Shown here one piece after another: positions 1 through 12,250 of a stretch of 64,000 nt of DNA; position 1 is the first letter of the stretch; each line of letters starts with the position of its first letter. Source of the stretch: Ptiloglossa arizonensis (taxonomy: Eukaryota; Arthropoda; Insecta; Hymenoptera; Colletidae); the NCBI RefSeq assembly GCF_051014685.1, contig NW_027479039.1, forward strand, positions 62,001 to 126,000, in the 5' to 3' direction. The notes beneath the pieces were generated by a model, which made no database searches, was not told the origin of the DNA, and was given only the letters and a program-made list of their open reading frames with translations. The translations under genes and the position numbers were made by a program.

Positions 1-3000
1 GAAAAATTTGTTGTCTTCTCAACCATTTCTTAGATTCAAACTCCCATATCTCGCGAACAGATTGACCTAACCCAAAAATTCCTCTTGCATCTGAAAGTAG
101 AAACTCGCCCGATTACAACGGTGTGTGTATTTTTTCCTAGGGCATTCTGGTTAAGCGTTTGGAGTAGCAGAAGTGCGAAAAATTTTTTGTCTTCTTAACC
201 ATTACAGAGCTTCAAACTCCCATATCTCGCGAACGGATTGACCTAACCCAAAAATTCCTATTACATCTGAAAGTAGAAACTCGCCCGATTACAACGGTAT
301 GTGTATTTTTTCCCTAGGCCATTCTGGTTAAGCGTTTGGAGCAGCAGAAGTGCGACAAATTTGTTGTCTTCTCAATCATTTCTTAGCTTCAAACTCCCAT
401 ATCTCGTGAACGGATTGACCTAACCCAAAAATTATTATTGCATCTGAAAGTAGAAACTCGCCCGATTACAGCGGTATGTGTATTTTTTCCCTAGGCAATT
501 CTGGTTAAGCGTTTGGAGCAGCAGAAATGCGAAAAATTTTTTGCCTTCTCAACCATTTCTTGGCTTCAAACTCCCATATCTCGCGAACGGATAGACCTAA
601 CCCAAAAATTCCTGTTGCGTGTGAAAGTAGAAACTCGCCCGATTACAACGGTATGTGTATTTTTTCCCTAGCCCATTCTGGTTAAGCGTTTGGAGCAGCA
701 GAATTGCGAAAAATTTGTTGACTTCTCAACCATTTCTTAGCTTCAAAGTCCCATATGTCGCGAACGGATTGACCAAACCCAAAAATTCCTGCTGCGTCTG
801 AAAGTAGAAACGCGCCCGATTATAACGATATGCGTATTTTTTCCCTAGGCCATTCTGGTTAAGCGTTTGGAGCAGCAGAAATGCGAAAAATGTTTTGCCT
901 TCTCAACAATTCCTTGGCTTCAAGCTCCCATATCTCGCGAACGGATTGACCTAACCCAAAATTTCCTGTTGCATCTGAAAGTAGAAACTCGCCCGATTAC
1001 AACGGTATGTGTATTTTCTCCCTAGGCCATTCTGGTTATGCGTTAGGAGCAGCAGAAGTGCGAAAAATTTGTTGTCTTCTCAACCATTTCTTAGCTTCAA
1101 ACTCCCATATCTCGCGAACGGATTGACCAAACCCAGAAGTTCCTGCTGCGTCTGAAAGTAGAAACTCGCCCGATTACAACGATATGCGTATTTTCTCCCT
1201 AGGCCATTCTGGTTAAGCGTTTGGAGCAGCAGAAGTGCGAAAAATTTGTTGTCTTCTCAACCATTTCTTGGCTTCAAACTCCCATATCTCGCGAACGGAT
1301 TGACCTAACCCAAAAATTCCTGTTGCGTCTGAAAGTAGAAACTCGCCCGATTACAACGGTATGTGTATTTTTTCCCTAGGCCATTCTGATTAAGCGTTTG
1401 GAGCAGCAGAAGTGCGAAAAATTTGTCGTCTTCATAACCATTTCTTAGCTTCAAACTCCCATATCTCGCGAACGGATTGACCTAACCCAAAAATTCCTAT
1501 TGCATCTGAAAGTAGAAACTCGCCCGATTACAGCGGTATGTGTATTTTTTCCCTATGCCATTCTGGTTAAGCGTTTGGAGCAACAGAATTGCGAAAAATT
1601 TATTGCTTTCTCAACCATTTCTTGGCTTCAAACTGCCATATCTCGCGAACGGATTGACCTAACCCAAAAATTCCTATTGCATCTGAAAGTAGAAACTCGC
1701 CCGATTACAACGGTACGTGTATTTTTCCCTTAGGCCATTCTGGTTAAGCGATTGGAGCAGCAGAAGTGCGAAAAATTTATTGTCTTGTCAACCATTTCTT
1801 AGCTTGAAAGTCCCATATCTCGCGAACGTATTGACCTAACACAAAAATTCCTGTTGCGTCTGAAAGTAGAAACGCGCCCGATTATAACGATATGCGTATT
1901 TTTTCCCTAGGCCATTCTGGTTAAGCGTTTGGAGCAGCAGAATTGCGAAAAATGTTTTGCCTTCTCAACCATTTCTTGGCTTCAAACTGCCATATCTCGC
2001 GAACGGATTGACCTAACCCAAAAATTCCTATTGCATCTGAAAGTAGAAACTCGCCCGATTACAACGGTACGTGTATTTTTCCCTTAGGCCATTCTGGTTA
2101 AGCGATTGGAGCAGCAGAAGTGCGAAAAATTTATTGTCTTGTCAACCATTTCTTAGCTTGAAAGTCCCATATCTCGCGAACGTATTGACCTAACCCAAAA
2201 ATTCCTATTGCATCTGAAAGTAGAAACTCGCCCGATTACAGCGGTATGTGTAGTTTTTCCCTAGGCAATTCTGGTTAAGCGTTTGGAGCAGCAGAAGTGC
2301 GACAAATTTGTTGTCTTCTCAATCATTTCTTAGCTTCAAACTCCCATATCTCGGGAACGGATTGACCTAACCCAAAAATTCCTGTTGCATCTGAAAGTAG
2401 AAACTCGCCCGATTACAACGGTATGTGTATTTTTTCCCTAGGCCATTCTGGTTAAGCGTTAGGAGCAGCAGAAGTGCGAAAAAGTTGTTGTCTTCTCAAC
2501 CATTTCTTAGCTTTAAACTCCCATATCTCGCGAACGGATTGACCAAACCCAGAAGTTCCTGCTGCGTCTGAAAGTAGAAACTCGCCCGATTACAACGATA
2601 TGTGTATTTTTTCCCTAGGCCATTCTGGTTAAGCGTTTGGAGCAGCAGAATTGCGAAAAATTTGTTGTCTTCTCAACCATTTCTTGGCTTCAAACTCCCA
2701 TATCTCGCGAACGGATTGACCTAACCCAAAAATTCCTGTTGCGTCTGAAAGTAGAAACTCGCCCGATTACAACGGTATGTGTATTTTTTCCCTAGGCCAT
2801 TCTGATTAAGCGTTTGGAGCAGCAGAAGTGCGAAAAATTTGTTGTCTTCATAACCATTTCTTAGCTTCAATCTCCCATATCTCGCGAACGGATTGACCTA
2901 ACCCAAAAATTCCTATTGCATCTGAAAGTAGAAACTCGCCCGATTACAACGGTACGTGTATTTTTCCCTTAGGCCATTCTGGTTAAGCGATTGGAGCAGC

Positions 3001-5736
3001 AGAAGTGCGAAAAATTTATTGTCTTGTCAACCATTTCTTAGCTTGAAAGTCCCATATCTCGCGAACGTATTGACCTAACACAAAAATTCCTATTGCATCT
3101 GAAAGTAGAAACTCGACCGATTACAGCGGTATGTGTATTTTTTCCCTATGCCATTCTGGTTAAGCGTTTGGAGCAACAGAATTGCGAAAAATTTTTTGCT
3201 TTCTCAACTATTTCTTGGCTTCAAACTGCCATATCTCGCGAACGGATTGACCTAACCCAAAAATTCCTATTGCATCTGAAAGTAGAAACTCGCCCGATTA
3301 CAACGGTACGTGTATTTTTCCCTTAGGCCATTCTGGTTAAGCGATTGGAGCAGCAGAAGTGCGAAAAATTTATTGTCTTGTCAACCATTACTTGGCTTCA
3401 AGCTCCCATATCTCGCGAACGGATTGACCTAACCCAAAAACTCCTATTGCATCTGAAAGTAGAAACTCGCCCGATTACAACGGTACGTGTATTTTTCCCT
3501 TAGGCCATTCTGGTTAAGCGTTTGGAGCAGCAGAATAGCGAAAAATTTTTTGCCTTCTCAACCATTTCTAGGATTCAAACTCCCATATCTCGCGAACGGA
3601 TTGACCTAACCCAAAAATTCCTGTTGCATCTGAAAGTAGAAACTCGCCCGATTACAACGGTATGTGTATTTTTTCCCTAGGGCATTCTGGTTAAGCGTTT
3701 GGAGCAGCAGAAGTGCGAAAAATTTGTTGTCTTCTTAACCATTACAGAGCTTCAAACTCCCATATCTCGCGAACGGATTGACCTAACCCAAAAATTCCTA
3801 TTACATCTGAAAGTAGAAACTCGCCCGATTACAACGGTATGTGTATTTTTTCCCTAGGCCATTCTGGTTAAGCGTTTGGAGCAGCAGAAGTGCGACAAAT
3901 TTGTTGTCTTCTCAATCATTTCTTAGCTTCAAACTCCCATATCTCGCGAACGGATTGACCTAACCCAAAAATTCCTGTTGCATCTGAAAGTAGAAACTCG
4001 CCCGATTACAACGGTATGTGTATTTTTCCCCTAGGCCATTCTGGTTAAGCGTTTGGAGCAACAGAATCGCGAAAAATTTTTTGCCTTCTCAACCATTTCT
4101 TGGCTTCAAACTCCCATATCTCGCGAACGGATTGACCTAACCCAAAAATTATTATTGCATCTGAAAGTAGAAACTCGCCCGATTACAACGGTACGTGTAT
4201 TTTTCCCTAGCCCATTCTGGTTAAGCGTTTGGAGCAGCAGAATTGCGAAAAATTTGTTGTCTTCTCAACCATTTCTTAGCTTCAAAGTCCCATATCTCGC
4301 GAACGGATTGACCAAACTCAAAAGTTCCTGCTGCGTCTGAAGGTAGAAACTCGCCCGATTACAACGATATGTGTATTTTTCCCTTAGGCCATTCTGGTTA
4401 AGCGTTTGGAGCAGCAGAATTGGGAAAAATTTTTTGCCTTCTCAACCATTTCTTGGCTTCAAACTCCCATATCTCGCGAATGGATTGACCTAACCCAAAA
4501 ATTCCTATTGCGTCTGAAAGTAGAAACTCGCCCGATTACAACGGTATGTGTATTTTTTCCCTAGGCCATTCTGATTAAGCGTTTGGAGCAGCAGAAGTGC
4601 GAAAAATTTGTTGTCTTCATAACCATTTCTTAGCTTCAAACTCCCATATCTCGCGAACGGATTGACCTAACCCAAAAATTCCTGTTGCATCTGAAAGTAG
4701 AAACTCGCCCGATTACAACGGTATGTGTATTTTTTCTCTAGGCCATTATGGTTAAGCTTTTGGAGCAGCAGAAGTGCGAAAAATTTGTTGTCTTCTCAAC
4801 CATTTCTTAGATTCAAACTCCCATATCTCGCGAACGGATTGACCTAACCCAAAAATTCCTCTTGCATCTGAAAGTAGAAACTCGCCCGATTACAACGGTG
4901 TGTGTATTTTTTCCTAGGGCATTCTGGTTAAGCGTTTGGAGTAGCAGAAGTGCGAAAAATTTGTTGTCTTCTTAACCATTACAGAGCTTCAAACTCCCAT
5001 ATCTCGCGAACGGATTGACCTAACCCAAAAATTCCTATTACATCTGAAAGTAGAAACTCGCCCGATTACAACGGTATGTGAATTTTTTCCCTAGGCCATT
5101 CTGGTTAAGCGTTTGGAGCAGCAGAAGTGCGACAAATTTGTTGTCTTCTCAATCATTTCTTAGCTTCAAACTCCCATATCTCGCGAACGGATTGACCTAA
5201 CCCAAAAATTCCTGTTGCATCTGAAAGTAGAAACTCGCCCGATTACAACGGTATGTGTATTTTTCCCCTAGGCCATTCTGGTTAAGCGTTTGGAGCAGCA
5301 GAATCGCGAAAAATTTTTTGCCTTCTCAACCATTTCTTGGCTTCAAACTCCCATATCTCGCGAACGGATTGACCTAACCCAAAAATTATTATTGCATCTG
5401 AAAGTAGAAACTCGCCCGATTACAGCGGTATGTGTATTTTTTCCCTAGGCAATTCTGGTTAAGCGTTTGGAGCAGCAGAAATGCGAAAAATTTTTTGCCT
5501 TCTCAACCATTTCTTGGCTTCAAACTCCCATATCTCGCGAACGGATAGACCTAACCCAAAAATTCCTATTGCATCTGAAAGTAGAAACTCGCCCGATTAC
5601 AACGGTACGTGTATTTTTCCCTTAGGCCATTCTGGTTAAGCGTTTGGAGCAGCAGAATAGCGATAAATGTTTTGCCTTCTCAACAATTCCTTGGCTTCAA
5701 GCTCCCATATCTCGCGAACGGATTGACCTAACCCAA
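1..5736 (+). repeat. Shuffled monomers with re-used blocks
   Basis: About 32 monomers of mixed families show no steady higher-order period. Positions 1 to about 400 match 4,778 to about 5,170, sharing CTCTTGC, GGTGTG, TTCCTAGGGC and the rare GGAGTAGCAG at about 172 and 4,939. The match resumes at 431 and 5,385 with one monomer fewer at the window start. A block with ATTACAGAG at 3,741 recurs at 4,978, seven monomers away. The stretch from about 560 to 1,500 follows the monomer order seen at 20.7-21.8 kb, but with a missing monomer and a hybrid copy near 890-1,000. Families marked AGCGATTGG, GCTTGAAAG and TTTTTGCTTTCTC appear from 1.5 kb onward. Confidence 0.85.
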
Positions 5737-8214
5737 AAACTCCTATTGCATCTGAAAGTAGAAACTCGCCCGATTACAACGGTACGTGTATTTTTCCCTT
5801 AGGCCATTCTGGTTAAGCGTTTGGAGCAGCAGAATAGCGATAAATTTTTTGCCTTCTCAACCATTTCTAGGCTTCAAACTCCCATATCTCGCGAACGGAT
5901 TGACCTAACCCAAAATTTCCTGTTGCATCTGAAAGTAGAAACTCGCCCGATTACAACGGTATGTGTATTTTCTCCCTAGGCCATTCTGGTTATGCGTTAG
6001 CAGCAGCAGAAGTGCGAAAAATTTGTTGTCTTCTCAACCATTTCTTAGCTTCAAACTCCCATATCTCGCGAACGGATTGACCAAACCCAGAAGTTCCTGC
6101 TGCGTCTGAAAGTAGAAGCTCGCCCGATTACAACGATATGCGTATTTTCTCCCTAGGCCATTCTGGTTAAGCGTTTGGAGCAGCAGAAGTGCGAAAAATT
6201 TGTTGTCTTCTCAACCATTTCTTGGCTTCAAACTCCCATATCTCGCGAACGGATTGACCTAACCCAAAAATTCCTGTTGCGTCTGAAAGTAGAAACTCGC
6301 CCGATTACAACGGTATGTGTATTTTTTCCCTAGGCCATTCTGATTAAGCGTTTGGAGCAGCAGAAGTGTGAAAAATTTGTCGTCTTCATAACCATTTCTT
6401 AGCTTCAAACTCCCATATCTCGCGAACGGATTGACCTAACCCAAAAATTCCTATTGCATCTGAAAGTAGAAACTCGCCCGATTACAACGGTACGTGTATT
6501 TTTCCCTTAGGCCATTCTGGTTAAGCGATTGGAGCAGCAGAACTGCGAAAAATTTAGTGTCTTGTCAACCATTTCTTAGCTTGAAAGTCCCATATCTCGC
6601 GAACGTATTGACCTAACCCAAAAATTCCTATTGCATCTGAAAGTAGAAACTCGCCCGATTACAGCGGTATGTGTATTTTTTCCCTATGCCATTCTGGTTA
6701 AGCGTTTGGAGCAACAGAATTGCGAAAAATTTTTTGCTTCCTCAACCATTTCTTGGCTTCAAACTGCCATATCTCGCGAACGGATTGACCTAACCCAAAA
6801 ATTCCTATTGCATCTGAAAGTAGAAACTCGCCCGATTACAACGGTACGTGTATTTTTCCCTTAGGCCATTCTGGTTAAGCGATTGGAGCAGCAGAAGTGC
6901 GAAAAATTTATTGTCTTGTCAACCATTTCTTAGCTTGAAAGTCCCATATCTCGCGAACGTATTGACCTAACCCAAAAACTCCTATTGCATCTGAAAGTAG
7001 AAACTCGCCCGATTACAACGGTACGTGTATTTTTCCCTTAGGCCATTCTGGTTAAGCGTTTGGAGCAGCAGAATAGCGATAAATTTTTTGCCTTCTCAAC
7101 CATTTCTAGGCTTCAAACTCCCATATCTCGCGAACGGATTGACCTAACCCAAAATTTCCTGTTGCATCTGAAAGTAGAAACTCGCCCGATTACAACGGTA
7201 TGTGTATTTTCTCCCTAGGCCATTCTGGTTATGCGTTAGGAGCAGCAGAAGTGCGAAAAATTTGTTGTCTTCTCAACCATTTCTTAGCTTCAAACTCCCA
7301 TATCTCGCGAACGGATTGACCAAACCCAGAAGTTCCTGCTGCGTCTGAAAGTAGAAACTCGCCCGATTACAACGATATGCGTATTTTCTCCCTAGGCCAT
7401 TCTGGTTAAGCGTTTGGAGCAGCAGAAGTGCGAAAAATTTGTTGTCTTCTCAACCATTTCTTGGCTTCAAACTCCCATATCTCGCGAACGGATTGACCTA
7501 ACCCAAAAATTCCTGTTGCGTCTGAAAGTAGAAACTCGCCCGATTACAACGGTATGTGTATTTTTTCCCTAGGCCATTCTGATTAAGCGTTTGGAGCAGC
7601 AGAAGTGCGAAAAATTTGTCGTCTTCATAACCATTTCTTAGCTTCAAACTCCCATATCTCGCGAACGGATTGACCTAACCCAAAAATTCCTATTGCATCT
7701 GAAAGTAGAAACTCGCCCGATTACAACGGTACGTGTATTTTTCCCTTAGGCCATTCTGGTTAAGCGATTGGAGCAGCAGAGCTGCGAAAAATTTAGTGTC
7801 TTGTCAACCATTTCTTAGCTTGAAAGTCCCATATCTCGCGAACGTATTGACCTAACCCAAAAATTCCTATTGCATCTGAAAGTAGAAACTCGCCCGATTA
7901 CAGCGGTATGTGTATTTTTTCCCTATGCCATTCTGGTTAAGCGTTTGGAGCAACAGAATTGCGAAAAATTTTTTGCTTTCTCAACCATTTCTTGGCTTCA
8001 AACTGCCATATCTCGCGAACGGATTGACCTAACCCAAAAATTCCTATTGCATCTGAAAGTAGAAACTCGCCCGATTACAACGGTACGTGTATTTTTCCCT
8101 TAGGCCATTCTGGTTAAGCGATTGGAGCAGCAGAAGTGCGAAAAATTTATTGTCTTGTCAACCATTTCTTAGCTTGAAGGTCCCATATCTCGCGAACGTA
8201 TTGACCTAACCCAA
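5737..8214 (+). repeat. Tandem 7-monomer HOR, two copies
   Basis: Two adjacent 1,239-bp units, 5,737-6,975 and 6,976-8,214, share rare markers at exactly 7x177 bp spacing. These are ATAGCGATAAATT at 5,836 and 7,075, AATTTAGTGTC at 6,551 and 7,790, and the CCCTATGCC variant that removes a stop codon. They differ by a few bases, for example GCGTTAGCAG at 5,997 against GCGTTAGGAG at 7,236. The sequence right after the second copy does not continue the pattern. This looks like a single, fairly recent duplication. Confidence 0.85.
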
Positions 8215-9569
8215 AAATTCCTATTGCATCTGAAAGTAGAAACTCGCCCGATTACAGCGGTATGTGTAGTTTTTCCCTAGGCAATTCTGGTTAAGCGTTT
8301 GGAGCAGCAGAAGTGCGAAAAATTTGTTGTCTTCATAACCATTTCTTAGCTTCAATCTCCCATATCTCGCGAACGGATTGACCTAACCCAAAAATTCCTA
8401 TTGCATCTGAAAGTAGAAACTCGCCCGATTACAACGGTACGTGTATTTTTCCCTTAGGCCATTCTGGTTAAGCGATTGGAGCAGCAGAAGTGCGAAAAAT
8501 TTATTGTCTTGTCAACCATTTCTTAGCTTGAAAGTCCCATATCTCGCGAACGTATTGACCTAACCCAAAAATTCCTATTGCATCTGAAAGTAGAAACTCG
8601 CCCGATTACAGCGGTATGTGTATTTTTTCCCTAGGCCATTCTGGTTAAGCGTTTGGAGCAGCAGAAGTGCGAAAAATTTGTTGTCTTCTCAACCATTTCT
8701 TGGCTTCAAACTCCCATATCTCGCGAACGGATTGACCTAACCCAAAAATTCCTGTTGCGTCTGAAAGTAGAAACTCGCCCGATTACAACGGTATGTGTAT
8801 TTTTTCCCTAGGCCATTCTGATTAAGCGTTTGGAGCAGCAGAATTGCGAAAAATTTGTTGTCTTCATAACCATTTCTTAGCTTCAATCTCCCATATCTCG
8901 CGAACGGATTGACCTAACCCAAAAATTCCTATTGCATCTGAAAGTAGAAACTCGCCCGATTACAACGGTACGTGTATTTTTCCCTTAGGCCTTTCTGGTT
9001 AAGCGATTGGAGCAGCAGAAGTGCGAAAAATTTATTGTCTTGTCAACCATTTCTTAGCTTGAAAGTCCCATATCTCGCGAACGTATTGACCTAACCCAAA
9101 AATTCCTATTGCATCTGAAAGTAGAAACTCGACCGATTACAGCGGTATGTGTAGTTTTTCCCTAGGCAATTCTGGTTAAGCGTTTGGAGCAGCAGAAGTG
9201 CGACAAATTTGTTGTCTTCTCAATCATTTCTTAGCTTCAAACTCCCATATCTCGGGAACGGATTGACCTAACCCAAAAATTCCTGTTGCATCTGAATGTA
9301 GAAACTCGCCCGATTACAACGGTATGTGTATTTTTTCCCTAGGCCACTCTGGTTAAGCGTTAGGAGCAGCAGAAGTGCGAAAAAGTTGTTGTCTTCTCAA
9401 CCATTTCTTAGCTTTAAACTCCCATATCTCGCGAACGGATTGACCTAACCCAAAAATTCCTGTTGCATCTGAAAGTAGAAACTCGCCCGATTACAGCGGT
9501 ATGTGTATTTTTTCCCTAGGCAATTCTGGTTAAGCGTTTGGAGCAGCAGAAATGCGAAAAATTTTTTGC
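8215..9569 (+). repeat. Mixed monomers, no clear HOR period
   Basis: About eight monomers. Two CTTCATAACC monomers with the rare TTCAATCTCC variant (near 8,330-8,360 and 8,868-8,890) lie three monomers apart. The block then runs into a cassette marked by GTGTAGTTTTT (about 9,150), GCGACAAATTTG, TCTCGGGAAC, GAAAAAGTTG and TAGCTTTAAAC. That cassette recurs across the left half of the window. Confidence 0.8.
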
Positions 9570-10990
9570 CTTCTCAACCATTTCTTGGCTTCAAACTCCC
9601 ATATCTCGCGAACGGATTGACCTAACCCAAAAATTCCTGTTGCGTCTGAAAGTAGAAACGCGCCCGATTATAACGATATGCGTATTTTTTCCCTAGGCCA
9701 TTCTGGTTAAGCGTTTGGAGCAGCAGAATTGCGAAAAATGTTTTGCCTTCTCAACAATTTCTTGGCTTCAAGCTCCCATATCTCGCGAACGGATTGACCT
9801 AACCCAAAAACTCCTATTGCATCTGAAAGTAGAAACTCGCCCGATTACAACGGTACGTGTATTTTTCCCTTAGGCCATTCTGGTTAAGCGTTTGGAGCAG
9901 CAGAATAGCGAAAAATTTTTTGCCTTCTCAACCATTTCTAGGATTCAAACTCCCATATCTCGCGAACGGATTGACCTAACCCAAAAATTCCTGTTGCATC
10001 TGAAAGTAGAAACTCGCCCGATTACAACGGTATGTGTATTTTTTCCCTAGCCCATTCTGGTTAAGCGTTTGGAGCAGCAGAATTGCGAAAAATTTGTTGT
10101 CTTCTCAACCATTTCTTAGCTTCAAAGTCCCATATCTCGCGAACGGATTGACCAAACTCAAAAATTCCTGCTGCGTCTGAAGGTAGAAACTCGCCCGATT
10201 ACAACGATATGTTTTTTTTTCCCTTAGGCCATTCTGGTTAAGCGTTTGGAGCAGCAGAATTGGGAAAAATTGTTTGCCTTCTCAACCATTTCTTGGCTTC
10301 AAACTCCCATATCTCGCGAACGGATTGACCTAACCCAAAAATTCCTGTTGCGTCTGAAAGTAGAAACGCGCCCGATTATAACGATATGCGTATTTTTCCC
10401 CTAGGCCATTCTGGTTAAGCGTTTGGAGCAGCAGAATTGCGAAAAATGTTTTGCCTTCTCAACAATTTCTTGGCTTCAAGCTCCCATATCTCGCGAACGG
10501 ATTGACCTAACCCAAAAACTCCTATTGCATCTGAAAGTAGAAACTCGCCCGATTACAACGGTACGTGTATTTTTCCCTTAGGCCATTCTGGTTAAGCGTT
10601 TGGAGCAGCAGAATAGCGAAAAATTTTTTGCCTTCTCAACCATTTCTAGGATTCAAACTCCCATATCTCGCGAACGGATTGACCTAACCCAAAAATTCCT
10701 GTTGCATCTGAAAGTAGAAACTCGCCCGATTACAACGGTATGTGTATTTTTTCCCTAGCCCATTCTGGTTAAGCGTTTGGAGCAGCAGAATTGCGAAAAA
10801 TTTGTTGTCTTCTCAACCATTTCTTAGCTTCAAAGTCCCATATCTCGCGAACGGATTGACCAAACTCAAAAATTCCTGCTGCGTCTGAAGGTAGAAACTC
10901 GCCCGATTACAACGATATGTGTATTTTTCCCTTAGGCCATTCTGGTTAAGCGTTTGGAGCAGCAGAATTGGGAAAAATTTTTTGCCTTCT
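9570..10990 (+). repeat. Tandem 4-monomer HOR, two copies
   Basis: The four-monomer order is GCGCCCGATTATAAC, CAACAATTTC/CAAGCTCC, TTTCTAGGATTC and CTGAAGGTAG. It is repeated at 708 bp, with the AGGTAG marker at 10,181 and 10,889. A related single copy lies at 19.0-19.7 kb, AGGTAG at 19,562, 49 monomers from the second copy. Near 10,211 a GTGTA has become all T, making a T9 run without a length change. Borders are approximate. Confidence 0.8.
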
Positions 10991-12040
10991 CAACCATTTC
11001 TTGGCTTCAAACTCCCATATCTCGCGAATGGATTGACCTAACCCAAAAATTCCTATTGCGTCTGAAAGTAGAAACTCGCCCGATTACAACGGTATGTGTA
11101 TTTTTTCCCTAGGCCATTCTGATTAAGCGTTTGGAGCAGCAGAAGTGCGAAAAATTTTTTGCCTTCTCAACCATTTCTTGGTTTCAAACTCCCATATCTC
11201 GCGAACGGATTGACCTAACCCAAAAATTATTATTGCATCTGAAAGTAGAAACTCGCCCGATTACAGCGGTATGTGTATTTTTTCCCTAGGCAATTCTGGT
11301 TAAGCGTTTGGAGCAGCAGAAATGCGAAAAATTTCTTGCCTTCTCAACCATTTCTTGGCTTCAAACTCCCATATCTCGCGAACGGATAGACCTAACCCAA
11401 AAATTCCTGTTGCGTGTGAAAGTAGAAACTCGCCCGATTACAACGGTATGTGTATTTTTTCCCTAGCCCATTCTGGTTAAGCGTTTGGAGCAGCAGAATT
11501 GCGAAAAATTTGTTGACTTCTCAACCATTTCTTAGCTTCAAAGTCCCATATGTCGCGAACGGATTGACCAAACCCAAAAATTCCTGCTGCGTCTGAAAGT
11601 AGAAACTCGCCCGATTACAACGATATGCGTATTTTCTCCCTAGGCCATTCTGGTTAAGCGTTTGGAGCAGCAGAAGTGCGAAAAATTTGTTGTCTTCTCA
11701 ACCATTTCTTGGCTTCAAACTCCCATATCTCACGAACGGATTGACCTAACCCAAAAATTCCTGTTGCGTCTGAAAGTAGAAACTCGCCCGATTACAACGG
11801 TATGTGTATTTTTTCCCTAGGCCATTCTGATTAAGCGTTTGGAGCAGCAGAAGTGCGAAAAATTTGTCGTCTTCATAACCATTTCTTAGCTTCAAACTCC
11901 CATATCTCGCGAACGGATTGACCTAACCCAAAAATTCCTATTGCATCTGAAAGTAGAAACTCGCCCGATTACAACGGTACGTGTATTTTTCCCTTAGGCC
12001 ATTCTGGTTAAGCGATTGGAGCAGCAGAACTGCGAAAAAT
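10968..12040 (+). repeat. Six-monomer block, source or copy of 13,623-14,700
   Basis: Rare variants are shared with the later block at exactly 2,655 bp (15 monomers). Examples are GGTTTCAAAC at 11,180 and 13,835, and CTCACGAACGG with CACGA at 11,731 and 14,386. Similarity begins at TTGGGAAAAA (10,968 and 13,623) and ends where TTTATTGCTTTC replaces TTTATTGTCTTG near 12,040. The start of the second copy lies inside a monomer that begins as another family (CAACAGAATT then GGGAAAAA), so the junction made a hybrid monomer in register. Confidence 0.8.
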
Positions 12041-12250
12041 TTATTGCTTTCTCAACCATTTCTTGGCTTCAAACTGCCATATCTCGCGAACGGATTGACC
12101 TAACCCAAAAATTCCTATTGCATCTGAAAGTAGAAACTCGCCCGATTACAACGGTACGTGTATTTTTCCCTTAGGCCATTCTGGTTAAGCGATTGGAGCA
12201 GCAGAAGTGCGAAAAATTTATTGTCTTGTCAACCATTTCTTAGCTTGAAA

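Noticed and set aside
4053..4340. 95-codon plus-strand open frame
   Set aside because: A one-base deletion near 4,205 shifts frame and skips a stop. The product is translated satellite with no recognisable domain.
10205..10225. T9 run at about 10,212 and T10 run at about 35,344 as poly-T or terminators
   Set aside because: They arise by substitution or slippage inside an ordinary monomer and have no linked gene or hairpin.
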